A stretch of DNA of 13,750 nt from an uncultured Clostridia bacterium (GTDB taxonomy: Bacteria > Bacillota > Clostridia > Oscillospirales > Oscillospiraceae). Numbering within the stretch: position 1 is the first letter of the stretch; every line of letters starts with the position of its first letter. The notes below the pieces were generated by a model. That model worked only from the letters and a program-made list of their open reading frames with translations. It was not told the DNA's origin and made no database searches. The stretch lies in the NCBI GenBank assembly GCA_946187475.1, contig CAMHRJ010000028.1, positions 1-13,750 of the forward strand, given 5' to 3'. A program made the translations under genes and the position numbers. Positions 1 to 6,605 of the stretch are shown piece by piece.

Positions 1-98
1 ACGGTGATGTTCTGCTTGGTGGAGCCGGTCTCATAGACGGCGCCGCAGGCGCAGCGGATGGTGGTCGGCTGGTAATTCGGGTGAATTCCGGATTTCAT
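1..98 (-). CDS. rpmE: 50S ribosomal protein L31, N-terminal part (cut by window edge)
   Basis: This is the first 32 codons of ribosomal protein L31, a small protein of the large subunit at the subunit interface. The visible protein begins MKSGIHPNYQPTTIRCACG and continues with the YETGSTKQNITV segment, which matches the conserved L31 start. Cys16 and Cys18 mark it as the zinc-binding (C+) form; the second Cys pair would lie beyond the edge. The ATG is at 98-96. A strong Shine-Dalgarno (TTAGGAGA, 115-108) lies 10 nt upstream of it. The gene has its own promoter (166-194) and a structured leader (123-160), so it is probably transcribed independently of the Mur-ligase gene upstream, although I see no terminator between them. 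The 3' end is outside the window. Confidence 0.95.
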   Translation of the reverse strand, partial: MKSGIHPNYQPTTIRCACGAVYETGSTKQNIT

Positions 99-122
99 AA
101 TAACATTTCTCCTAATATCAGG

Positions 123-160
123 CTGCCTTGAGCACAGAAATCTGTGGTTACAAGACGCAG
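123..160 (-). promoter_or_regulatory. Structured 5' leader hairpin of rpmE
   Basis: On the minus strand the predicted rpmE transcript begins at about 159-160 and at once can fold into a two-part hairpin. The outer stem is CTGC(gt)CTTG (160-151) with CAAGGCAG (130-123), an 8 bp helix with a 2-nt bulge. The inner stem is CACAG (146-142) with CTGTG (137-133), around an ATTT loop. The helix ends 7 nt before the Shine-Dalgarno region. L31 leaders that mediate autogenous control are known in several bacterial groups. That this is one of them is inference; the folding is seen directly. Confidence 0.5.
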
Positions 161-165
161 ATGGT

Positions 166-194
166 ATTGTAACAGATTTTTCCCGAGATTGCAA
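166..194 (-). promoter_or_regulatory. Sigma-A-type promoter of rpmE
   Basis: Minus strand -35 TTGCAA (194-189), a 17 bp spacer, and -10 TACAAT (171-166). Predicted transcription start is about 159, leaving a leader of about 60 nt before the rpmE ATG at 98. An imperfect dyad (AAATCTGT-ggt-TACAA at 138-153 against TTGTAACAGATTT at 167-179) overlaps the -10 box and the start site, so a DNA-binding regulator is also possible. Confidence 0.75.
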
Positions 195-228
195 GCCCTT
201 TTTTCACTTTTTCAGGCCCGCAGCCGCT

Positions 229-2256
229 TCATCCCACCGGGCAGCCGGAAAAGGCAGCGTCGTCCACCACGGACTCGTCGCAGAACAGCTGCAGCGACTT
301 CAGATTCACGCAGTCCCGGAAGGCGTCGGCCTCGATCTGGCCCACGGAGGCGGGGATCACCACCGATTCCAGCGCGGCACATCCGGCGAAGGCACCCTCG
401 CCGATGTGAGTGACGCCGTTTTCGATGACCACCTGCTTCAGATCCTTGCAGTCCGCAAAGGCTTCCGGCTCGATGACCTTCACATTGCCGGGAACCGTAA
501 GGGTCTGGATGCCCGTTTTCCGGAAGGCGCCGGCGCCGAGGTTCTTCACGCTCGGTCCCAGATCGAGGGCGGTGAGCTCCTGCTTTTCCGCAAAGGCCTT
601 CGGCGCGATGCGGAACACCGGGAACCCTGCCACAGTCGCGGGGATCGTCAGCTTGCCGTCGGCAATGGGACCCGTCTGGATCTCCGCCTCCTGGAGTTCC
701 TTGATCACGCCCACGGAGAAGCCATTTTCCTGATGCTTGGTGGTGGTCTCCAGATAGTTCGACAGGCCGAAGGAGAAGGAGGTGCCGAAGGTCTTGTCCA
801 CGGCGATGGGCATATCCAGATAGTAAATGCCCTTCACCATGACCAGATCGCCCGGCTTCACGTGGTCACGAAGATAATCTGCCAGCTCCTCCAGGTTGAG
901 CACCAGCTCTGCCGGGGCCTCCGTGACGCCGCGGAAGCCTTGGAACATATCCTGGGCATCGCCAAAATGGTTCAGGGACGCCCGGCTCATATCCGGCTTG
1001 CCGAAGAAGATGTACTGATCCAGCGGATACTCCGCGACCTTCTTGCCGAACGCCTCGCTCCGGGAACGGACGTCCTTGCCCAGCTTGTTTTCGCCGCCGA
1101 CCAGGGCGTACTTCCGTCCGCCCGGGGCAAGCTCCATGTCCTGACCGGCCTTCAGCATCAGAAGGATGGATTCCTCCGCCACATTGTAGCAGTCCATGAG
1201 GAAATAGACGCCGCCGATGCTGGTCAGATTCTGACGCACGCCGGTGGTGCGGTATTTCATCAGATCCTCCCGGATCGCCTCATGGGACAGCCCCAGGGTC
1301 CGGCCCAGGGCGAAGGCCGCCAGCGCATTGTAGGCATTGTGCGCGCCGAGAATCTGGATGCGCAAGGGCGTGACGGTCCCGGTGGAGCGCTCCACGATGT
1401 CGAAGCACAAAAACGCCTTCTCCTGCCGGATGTTGATCGCCCGATAATCCACGTCCTCATAGTCCACCGCGAAGGACACGACCTTATGGCGGAAACTGTG
1501 TTCCCGGATGTGCACGTCATCGTAGTTGGTGATGATCACGCCGTCCTCCGGCATGACGTCATCGGCGCTGCTTTTATCGGCAAAGAGATTCTCATAGGTC
1601 TTATAGACCTGGAAATGGTGGTTATAAACGTTTGTGAGGATGAAGATGTCCGGGGCCAGCATCTCTGCCGAGAAGCGAACGGAACCGCGATAGCCCGCGC
1701 CGGCCTCCTGGATGTAGACCTCATAATCGTGGTCGTATTCCTCATACAAGAACTTATAGACCTGGTGGGGCGTGTTGGTGTTCTTCTGGTTTGCAAAGGT
1801 CCGGAAGCGGTCACGGGTGACCGTCTCGCACAGGTCCTTGGTGGTGGTCTTGCCGACGCTGCCGGTGAGCATGACGACCTTGCCCTTCTGGCCGGCGCGC
1901 AGCTTGGAAACCAGCGCCTGCACGCTGCTGCGGTCGTCATCCATCAGGATCACGGGGAAGTCTTCCTCCCGGAGGGAGAACTTCTCAAAGGCCGTCCGAC
2001 CCATGATGATCAGACTGGCGCCCCGCTGGATTGCAGTCTCGTAAAGGTCCTTGGAGTTGATGGAAGCGGAATAGAAGTCCTCCGCAGAGCGAATGATCAC
2101 GCAGATGTCGCCCTTGCGCACGCGCTTGGCGCGAAACGCCACGCCGGTGGGCTTGTCCGCCATTGCGGCAAACTTTTCAGGCAGCGGGATCTCCAGTGCG
2201 CGGCAAAGCTCGCGAAGGGTCGTCTTTTTGTTTCGAATATTCAGCTTTTCATCCAT
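229..2256 (-). CDS. MurF-like Mur ligase fused to BspA-type leucine-rich repeats (copy 1)
   Basis: A 675-residue cytosolic protein with no signal peptide. It has a MurF-like N-terminal domain (about 40-110), a central ATP-binding ligase domain with P-loop GSVGKTTT at 132-139, a C-terminal Mur domain (about 300-485), then about six 22-23-residue LRR_5 repeats (about 536-674, motif IP.sV..Ig..AF.gC). Canonical MurF joins D-Ala-D-Ala to UDP-MurNAc-tripeptide and is about 450-480 residues, so the repeats are an add-on. K228, aligned by eye with the carbamylated lysine of MurD/E/F, is kept. The usual DSYNANP reads DCYNVAE (355-361), and the usual KGSR reads KGIYYLD (475-481). The DSR substrate motif is not recognisable. 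The ATG at 2256 is preferred over one 7 codons upstream because GGGGGA (2270-2265) sits 8 nt before it and it puts the P-loop at the same residue as in the divergent paralogue. It may have a changed substrate or be a regulatory pseudo-ligase. Confidence 0.85.
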   Translation of the reverse strand: MDEKLNIRNKKTTLRELCRALEIPLPEKFAAMADKPTGVAFRAKRVRKGDICVIIRSAEDFYSASINSKDLYETAIQRGASLIIMGRTAFEKFSLREEDFPVILMDDDRSSVQALVSKLRAGQKGKVVMLTGSVGKTTTKDLCETVTRDRFRTFANQKNTNTPHQVYKFLYEEYDHDYEVYIQEAGAGYRGSVRFSAEMLAPDIFILTNVYNHHFQVYKTYENLFADKSSADDVMPEDGVIITNYDDVHIREHSFRHKVVSFAVDYEDVDYRAINIRQEKAFLCFDIVERSTGTVTPLRIQILGAHNAYNALAAFALGRTLGLSHEAIREDLMKYRTTGVRQNLTSIGGVYFLMDCYNVAEESILLMLKAGQDMELAPGGRKYALVGGENKLGKDVRSRSEAFGKKVAEYPLDQYIFFGKPDMSRASLNHFGDAQDMFQGFRGVTEAPAELVLNLEELADYLRDHVKPGDLVMVKGIYYLDMPIAVDKTFGTSFSFGLSNYLETTTKHQENGFSVGVIKELQEAEIQTGPIADGKLTIPATVAGFPVFRIAPKAFAEKQELTALDLGPSVKNLGAGAFRKTGIQTLTVPGNVKVIEPEAFADCKDLKQVVIENGVTHIGEGAFAGCAALESVVIPASVGQIEADAFRDCVNLKSLQLFCDESVVDDAAFSGCPVG

Positions 2257-2264
2257 TAGGTATG

Positions 2265-2270
2265 TCCCCC
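2265..2270 (-). promoter_or_regulatory. Shine-Dalgarno deciding the start of Mur-ligase/LRR copy 1
   Basis: GGGGGA on the minus strand lies 8 nt upstream of the ATG at 2256-2254. The alternative ATG at 2277 has no comparable purine-rich site at proper distance, so the shorter protein is preferred. Confidence 0.6.
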
Positions 2271-2319
2271 GTATCATAGGAATTGAAAATCAGAAGATTT
2301 TTTGTAGAATACTGTTACG

Positions 2320-2348
2320 ATTATAATCAAGATGGGTAGGAAAGTCAA
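2320..2348 (-). promoter_or_regulatory. Promoter of Mur-ligase/LRR copy 1 (minus arm of divergent pair)
   Basis: Minus strand -35 TTGACT (2348-2343), 17 bp spacer, perfect -10 TATAAT (2325-2320). Predicted start is about 2313, giving a leader of about 57 nt. The leader contains a small AT-only hairpin (AAAATC-ttct-GATTTT, 2301-2286), which is probably too weak to matter. Confidence 0.85.
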
Positions 2349-2392
2349 GGCGGCGGGCGCCGCGCGCACCGGTTCCGGGGCGGATTTTATCC

Positions 2393-2421
2393 TTGACCCG
2401 ATCATGCTCTTGCAATATAAT
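2393..2421 (+). promoter_or_regulatory. Promoter of Mur-ligase/LRR copy 2 and ddl (plus arm of divergent pair)
   Basis: Plus strand -35 TTGACC (2393-2398), 17 bp spacer, perfect -10 TATAAT (2416-2421). Predicted start is about 2428, only about 17 nt before the ATG at 2445. The two -35 boxes of the divergent pair are separated by 44 bp of very GC-rich DNA (2349-2392) that could hold a shared regulator site. I see no clear operator beyond short GC palindromes. Confidence 0.85.
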
Positions 2422-2436
2422 AAAAAGATAGTGAAA

Positions 2437-2452
2437 ATGAACCGATGAACCG
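2437..2452 (+). repeat. Tandem 8-mer ATGAACCG duplicating the start codon of copy 2
   Basis: ATGAACCG occurs twice in direct tandem (2437-2444 and 2445-2452). The first copy opens a three-codon reading frame (Met-Asn-Arg-stop) whose TGA (2446-2448) overlaps the ATG of the main gene. This may be chance or a tiny translational leader. Confidence 0.4.
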
Positions 2453-4421
2453 GGAGGGGATCCTGATCGAACGCATAACGGAACCGGCGGAGCAGACGCC
2501 CGCTGTTTTTACGAAAAAGAAGATCTGCGCGCTGCTGGGCCTGCCCTTCGACGGCGTCGATGAGACCTACACCGCCATCTGCTATCCGGAGCGGGCCATC
2601 CCCGGCAGTCTGGTCTTTCTGCACAAGTCCAAGTTTTCGCCGCTGGTGCGCATGATCGACGAGCTGGCGGAAGAGCTTGCGGACATGGCCATGGCCAAGG
2701 GTGCGAAGCGCCTGATGTATTCCCAGCCGGTGAAGGACTATCCCTGCCTGATCATCCCGGAGCCCGCGGTCTACAATCTGATCAAGATCATGGGTCCCTA
2801 CTGCGAGCGCTTCCCGCAGATCAAGGTGGAGGTCACTGGCAGCTACGGCAAAACCACCACCACCATGCTGGTGGAGTCTGTGTTCTCTGCCGCGAAGAAC
2901 GTCTACGGTCTGAAGGGCGCCAACGACAACACCCTCTCCTGCGTGGTGAACCGCATCCAGAACCTGCAGCCCGAGCACGAGGTGTTCGTGCAGGAGATCA
3001 TGGAGGCGCCCACCCCCGGTGTGCCCGGCATGGCCTCCCGAATTCTCCACCCGGATTACGCCATCGTCACCGCCGTGGGCACCTCCCATCTGGACCGCAT
3101 CAAGACCCGGGAGCGAATCCTGGAGTCCTGCATGACCATCGAGCAGGGCATGAAGGACACCGGCGTCCTGGTGCTCAATGGGGACGACCCCTACCTGCTC
3201 GGCGCGAAAACCAGCCACAAGACCGTCTACTACGGCATGGAAAACGAGAACGTGGATTTCCGCGCCGTCAACGTCCGGCAGTCGGATAAGCTGCTGGAAT
3301 TCGACATCCTCCACGATGGGGTCTCCACCCCCGTGCAGCTCCACTGCGTGGGCCGCCACAACGCCCAGAACGCCGCTGCTGCCTTCGCGGTGGCAAAGCT
3401 CGCCGGTCTGAGCGACGCCGACGCCGCCCGGGGTCTGTCTCTGTTCCGGCCCGACGGCGTACGCCAGAACATCGTGCGGGTGGGCGGCTATCGGATGCTG
3501 CTGGACTGTTACAATGCATCTCTGGAGAGCATGAAGAGCACCATCGAGACCGTCAGCTCCATGGAGCTTCCCGCCAAGGGCCGGCGCATCGCCGTGCTGG
3601 CAGACGTGCTGGAGACTGGCACCATGAATGAGGAGGTCCACCGGTCCATCGGCAGATGTGTGGCCCAGTCCGCCATCGACGAGCTGATCTGCTACGGCGA
3701 GTCCGCCGCCATGATCGCCGAGGAGGCCCGTGCCCGGGAAGACCTGGTCATCCACATGGCCCAGTCCCACGAGGAGATCGTCTCCCTGCTGGAGGGCACC
3801 GTCAAATCCTCCGATCTGGTCTTCTGGAAGGGCAGCCACGCCATGGGACTCATCCAGGCCGCCAACCAGATGCTGGGCACCTGGTATGACGAGCGGAAGG
3901 CCGGCAGCCATCTGAAGTCCGAGGGTCCCTTGCGCTACCGCGTGTTCGAGACCTATGCCGTCGCCGCCAGGCTGCGCAAGGAAGCGTCCCACGTGGACCT
4001 TGCCGAGACCGTGGAGGGTCTGCCCGTGCGCGGCATCGACGCGGAGGCCTTCAAGGAGAGCGAGATCCGGTCCGTCACCCTGCCCGCCGGTCTGCTGAAC
4101 ATCCGGGACCGGGCCTTCCAAAAGGCAAAAAAGCTGGAGCGCGTGGAGATCCCCGGCTCCGTCCGCTGCATCGGCGCCCGCGCCTTCCAGGGCTGCACCG
4201 GGCTGAAGACGGTCCGCGTTCGGCGAGGCTGCCGCCACATCGGCGAGAAAGCCTTCCAGAACTGCACCGCTTTGGAGCGGGTGGTCCTTCCCGGCTCGGT
4301 GAAGCAGATCAGTCCCTCCGCCTTTTTCGGATGCAAGCATGTGACCATCGTGGCCCGACCGGGCTCCTACGCGGAAAAATACGCGAACCGGCACCAGCTG
4401 CCGTTTCAGCCTTCCAAATAA
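2445..4421 (+). CDS. MurF-like Mur ligase fused to BspA-type leucine-rich repeats (copy 2)
   Basis: A 658-residue paralogue of the divergent neighbour with the same order: divergent N-terminal domain, central ligase domain with P-loop GSYGKTTT (132-139), C-terminal Mur domain, and LRR_5 repeats (about 516-655) ending in the family's usual cap (GSYAEKYA...LPF). Motifs seen are NGDDP for nucleotide binding, DCYNAS (354-359, usual DSYNANP), and KGSHAM (462-467, close to the MurF KGSR.M motif). In the stretch after SHLD (from H215), where MurD/E/F carry a carbamylated lysine, this copy has Cys229. If the eye alignment holds, normal ligation would be impaired. It sits 22 bp before ddl under the same promoter, echoing the common ddl-murF pairing and suggesting a cell-wall precursor role. 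The start is uncertain: the ATG at 2445 has a poor Shine-Dalgarno, while a strong GGGAGGGG (2452-2459) lies just inside and would suit a CTG start at 2463. Confidence 0.85.
   Translation: MNREGILIERITEPAEQTPAVFTKKKICALLGLPFDGVDETYTAICYPERAIPGSLVFLHKSKFSPLVRMIDELAEELADMAMAKGAKRLMYSQPVKDYPCLIIPEPAVYNLIKIMGPYCERFPQIKVEVTGSYGKTTTTMLVESVFSAAKNVYGLKGANDNTLSCVVNRIQNLQPEHEVFVQEIMEAPTPGVPGMASRILHPDYAIVTAVGTSHLDRIKTRERILESCMTIEQGMKDTGVLVLNGDDPYLLGAKTSHKTVYYGMENENVDFRAVNVRQSDKLLEFDILHDGVSTPVQLHCVGRHNAQNAAAAFAVAKLAGLSDADAARGLSLFRPDGVRQNIVRVGGYRMLLDCYNASLESMKSTIETVSSMELPAKGRRIAVLADVLETGTMNEEVHRSIGRCVAQSAIDELICYGESAAMIAEEARAREDLVIHMAQSHEEIVSLLEGTVKSSDLVFWKGSHAMGLIQAANQMLGTWYDERKAGSHLKSEGPLRYRVFETYAVAARLRKEASHVDLAETVEGLPVRGIDAEAFKESEIRSVTLPAGLLNIRDRAFQKAKKLERVEIPGSVRCIGARAFQGCTGLKTVRVRRGCRHIGEKAFQNCTALERVVLPGSVKQISPSAFFGCKHVTIVARPGSYAEKYANRHQLPFQPSK
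2452..2459 (+). promoter_or_regulatory. Misplaced Shine-Dalgarno inside the annotated start of copy 2
   Basis: GGGAGGGG is the only strong ribosome site near this gene, yet it lies downstream of the ATG at 2445. Its GGAGG core is 5 nt before an in-frame CTG (2463-2465). Either initiation is at CTG, or the ATG is used with little Shine-Dalgarno help from a leader of about 17 nt. Confidence 0.4.
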
Positions 4422-4443
4422 GCAATAGATTGGAGAAACCAAG

Positions 4444-5499
4444 ATGAAAGTACTCGTGATTGCCGGCGGATTCAGCAATGAGCGCAACGTTTCCCTCGCC
4501 TCCGGCGCCATGTGCGCCAAGGCCCTGCGGGAGCGCGGCCATCAGGTGGCACTGGTGGACCTGTTCATGGGCGAGCAGGACGGCGTCACCTTTGAGGACC
4601 TAACCCGGCGTCCGATTCCCGAGGAATGGTACTCCATTGCCCCCGTGCAGACCGATCTGGAGGCAGTCAAGGCCAGCCGCGGCTATGAATCCAACTCTGT
4701 CATCGGTCACGGAGTGCTGGGCCTCTGCAAGGTGGCCGACGTGGCCTTCCTGGCCCTCCACGGCGGCGCCGGGGAGGACGGCCGGCTCCAGGCCCTGCTG
4801 GATTTGTACGGCATCCCCTACACCGGAAGCGATTATCTGGCCAGCGGTCTGGCCATGAACAAGGACATCACCAAAAGTCTTGCCAGCGAAGCCGGCGTCA
4901 AGACGCCGACGTGGCAGCGCACCGTGGTCCATGACCAGGACCATGTAGAGGCGCTGATGCAGTCGCTGCCCATTCCCTGCGTGGTCAAGATCCCCAACAG
5001 CGGCTCTTCCGTGGGCGTGTACATCGTCCATTCGGAATCGGAGCTTCGGGAAGCTCTGGAGGCCACCATCGGCCATCAGGTGCTGATCGAGCAGTTCATC
5101 CAGGGCCGGGAGATCCAGATGGCCTTCTTCCGGGACCGGCCCCTGCCCTCCATCGAGATCGTGCCCCTGGACGAGTTTTACACCTACCAGAGCAAATACA
5201 GCAAGGGCGCTGCCATCGAGACCACCCCCGCCGACATCCCGCCCCAGCAGGAGCAGAAGATGGGCGAGGCCCTGATGCAGGTGGCCCACGCCCTGAAGCT
5301 CTACAGCTACGCCCGGGCGGACTTCATCATCGACGAGGCGGGCGAGATCTGGTTCATCGAGATCAACACCCTCCCCGGTATGACGCCCACCAGCCTGGTT
5401 CCCCAGGAGGCCGCCGCCGCAGGCTACGAATTCGGCGCCTTCTGCGAGATGATCATCCAGGACGCCCTGGCGCGCTCCTACGGCATGGCAAAGGAATGA
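4444..5499 (+). CDS. ddl: D-alanine--D-alanine ligase
   Basis: A 351-residue ATP-grasp ligase that joins two D-alanines in the cytosol for the end of the peptidoglycan stem peptide. The N-terminal GGFSNERNVSLASG matches the family motif, with Glu13 corresponding to E. coli DdlB Glu15. The glycine-rich loop KIPNSGSSVG spans 182-191, with Ser188 matching Ser150. FYTYQSKY ends in Tyr252, matching Tyr216, the residue associated with D-Ala rather than D-lactate as second substrate. Mg ligands Asp293, Glu306 and Asn308 keep the exact DdlB spacing, in the FIEINTLPGMT block. The ATG follows GGAG (4432-4435) by 8 nt, and the gene lies 22 bp after the Mur-ligase/LRR gene, so the two are almost certainly one transcript ending at the terminator at 5512-5546. 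Vancomycin-sensitive D-Ala-D-Ala termini are the expected product. Confidence 0.96.
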   Translation: MKVLVIAGGFSNERNVSLASGAMCAKALRERGHQVALVDLFMGEQDGVTFEDLTRRPIPEEWYSIAPVQTDLEAVKASRGYESNSVIGHGVLGLCKVADVAFLALHGGAGEDGRLQALLDLYGIPYTGSDYLASGLAMNKDITKSLASEAGVKTPTWQRTVVHDQDHVEALMQSLPIPCVVKIPNSGSSVGVYIVHSESELREALEATIGHQVLIEQFIQGREIQMAFFRDRPLPSIEIVPLDEFYTYQSKYSKGAAIETTPADIPPQQEQKMGEALMQVAHALKLYSYARADFIIDEAGEIWFIEINTLPGMTPTSLVPQEAAAAGYEFGAFCEMIIQDALARSYGMAKE

Positions 5500-5511
5500 T
5501 CCACAAAGTGC

Positions 5512-5546
5512 AAAAACGCACCGCGAAGCATCGCGGTGCGTTTTTT
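5512..5546. terminator. Strong bidirectional rho-independent terminator
   Basis: A perfect 9 bp stem CGCACCGCG (5517-5525) / CGCGGTGCG (5532-5540) with a 6-nt loop is flanked by A5 (5512-5516) and T6 (5541-5546). It therefore ends with a T run in both directions. It lies between the converging stops of ddl (5499) and the sugar transferase (5553), serving both operons. Confidence 0.93.
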
Positions 5547-5552
5547 CCTGGG

Positions 5553-6572
5553 TTATTTCAGACTCTTGTGCCGTCTCAGACTGCGGACGGAGGTGGTCTC
5601 CGTATCCGCAAGATGGTTGGGGATCTCCAGCTTCTCCTGGGCATAGACCCGGTCCTCGGAGGTCTCCTGCCGGATGATGGAGGGGATCGTGCTCAAGATC
5701 AGCTTCACGTCCAGCCAGAGGGAGAATTCCTTGATGTACATCAGGTCCCACTTGAGCTTTTCCTCAAAGCTCGTGTTGTAGTAGCCATAGACCTGGGCGT
5801 AGCCGGTGAGGCCGGCCTTCACCTTGGTGCGCAGCTGGAATTCCGGCGTCTCCAGAATGGCGTTCTCCGCCAGCTCCGGCCGCTCCGGCCGGGGACCGAC
5901 GATGCTCATCTCGCCCCGGAGGATGTTGATGAGCTGGGGTAGCTCGTCCAGCTTGCTGGCCCGGAGGAACTTGCCCACCCGGGTACGCCGGTCATCGTCC
6001 AGGGAGGCCAGGACGGCGCCGGTCTCCCGTTCGCTGTCCACCCGCATACTGCGGAATTTATAGATTTCAAAGCGTTTGTCGTCCCGGGTGCATCGGGTCT
6101 GCCGATAGAACACCGGGCCGTGGTCGTCGATCTTGATGGCGATGGCGATGGCCAGGAAGATCGGCGAGAGAATGATCAGCGCCAGCAGCGCCAGAATGCG
6201 GTCCAGGGCGTGCTTGACCTTCCCCTGCCAGCCGAAAATCCGGCTGCGCCGGTAAAACAGCACCGGACTGTCGAAGTCCCGGAGCACCCGGCGGCCGCTC
6301 ATGATGACCATGGAGCACTGCATCCGGGTGAAAAAGCTCTTGTCCCAGGTGGTGCACATGAGCACGATGACCTCCTGATAATAGGGGTCCACATCGTACA
6401 GATACACGATGTCCGCATCCCGGACGGCCTGGGCCAGGGCGGAGTATTCCGCATTTTCACAGATGATCTGCGCATCCTCGTTCATGAGCTGGGAACGGAT
6501 TGCCTTCACAGAAGTGCCTGTGATGAACAGGATCTTCTGCTGCAGCAATTTATTCACCAAAGATGCTCGCAT
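5553..6572 (-). CDS. Polyprenyl-phosphate sugar-1-phosphate transferase (bacterial sugar transferase family)
   Basis: Predicted to start glycan assembly by moving a sugar-1-phosphate from a UDP-sugar onto undecaprenyl phosphate at the inner membrane face. The catalytic domain (about 117-339) shows the single membrane/re-entrant helix (about 122-147), the basic KFRSM block (172-176), the catalytic Asp-Glu pair in SKLDELPQL (Asp209-Glu210), and SIVGPRPERPE (223-233). The 339-residue length is short for the WcaJ/WbaP type (about 450-480). The four N-terminal membrane helices are missing, and only about 110 residues resembling the CoA_binding_3-like region precede the core, so it is intermediate between WcaJ-type and the minimal PglC-type. 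AAGGTGAG (6585-6578) supports the ATG at 6572. It is the last gene of the minus-strand operon, 33 bp after the HAD gene. The sugar specificity cannot be read from the sequence. Confidence 0.92.
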   Translation of the reverse strand: MRASLVNKLLQQKILFITGTSVKAIRSQLMNEDAQIICENAEYSALAQAVRDADIVYLYDVDPYYQEVIVLMCTTWDKSFFTRMQCSMVIMSGRRVLRDFDSPVLFYRRSRIFGWQGKVKHALDRILALLALIILSPIFLAIAIAIKIDDHGPVFYRQTRCTRDDKRFEIYKFRSMRVDSERETGAVLASLDDDRRTRVGKFLRASKLDELPQLINILRGEMSIVGPRPERPELAENAILETPEFQLRTKVKAGLTGYAQVYGYYNTSFEEKLKWDLMYIKEFSLWLDVKLILSTIPSIIRQETSEDRVYAQEKLEIPNHLADTETTSVRSLRRHKSLK

Positions 6573-6605
6573 CTTGACTCACCTTCTCTTAAATGGCACG
6601 GCAGC

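Noticed and set aside
138..181. An inverted repeat followed by TTTTT, looking like a plus-strand terminator
   Set aside because: No plus-strand gene lies upstream. The repeat coincides with the rpmE -10 box and leader, so it is better explained as promoter/leader structure.
195..228. A terminator between Mur-ligase copy 1 and rpmE
   Set aside because: Only a 5 bp GCCCG/CGGGC pairing straddles the stop codon, and the minus strand then carries A runs rather than T runs, so termination is not supported.
406..2259. A 617-codon plus-strand open frame
   Set aside because: It is antisense to Mur-ligase/LRR copy 1, and its low-complexity His/Gln/Asp-rich product resembles no family. The same applies to the plus-strand frames at 8611-9855 and 10127-11524 and the minus-strand frame at 4600-5751.
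2286..2301. AT-rich palindrome AAAATCAGAAGATTTT as a regulator site
   Set aside because: A short 6 bp arm palindrome in an AT-rich leader is likely by chance, and it has no second copy on the other promoter arm.
2274..4520. A 748-codon minus-strand open frame
   Set aside because: It is antisense to Mur-ligase/LRR copy 2 and runs through both divergent promoters, with no protein-family signal.
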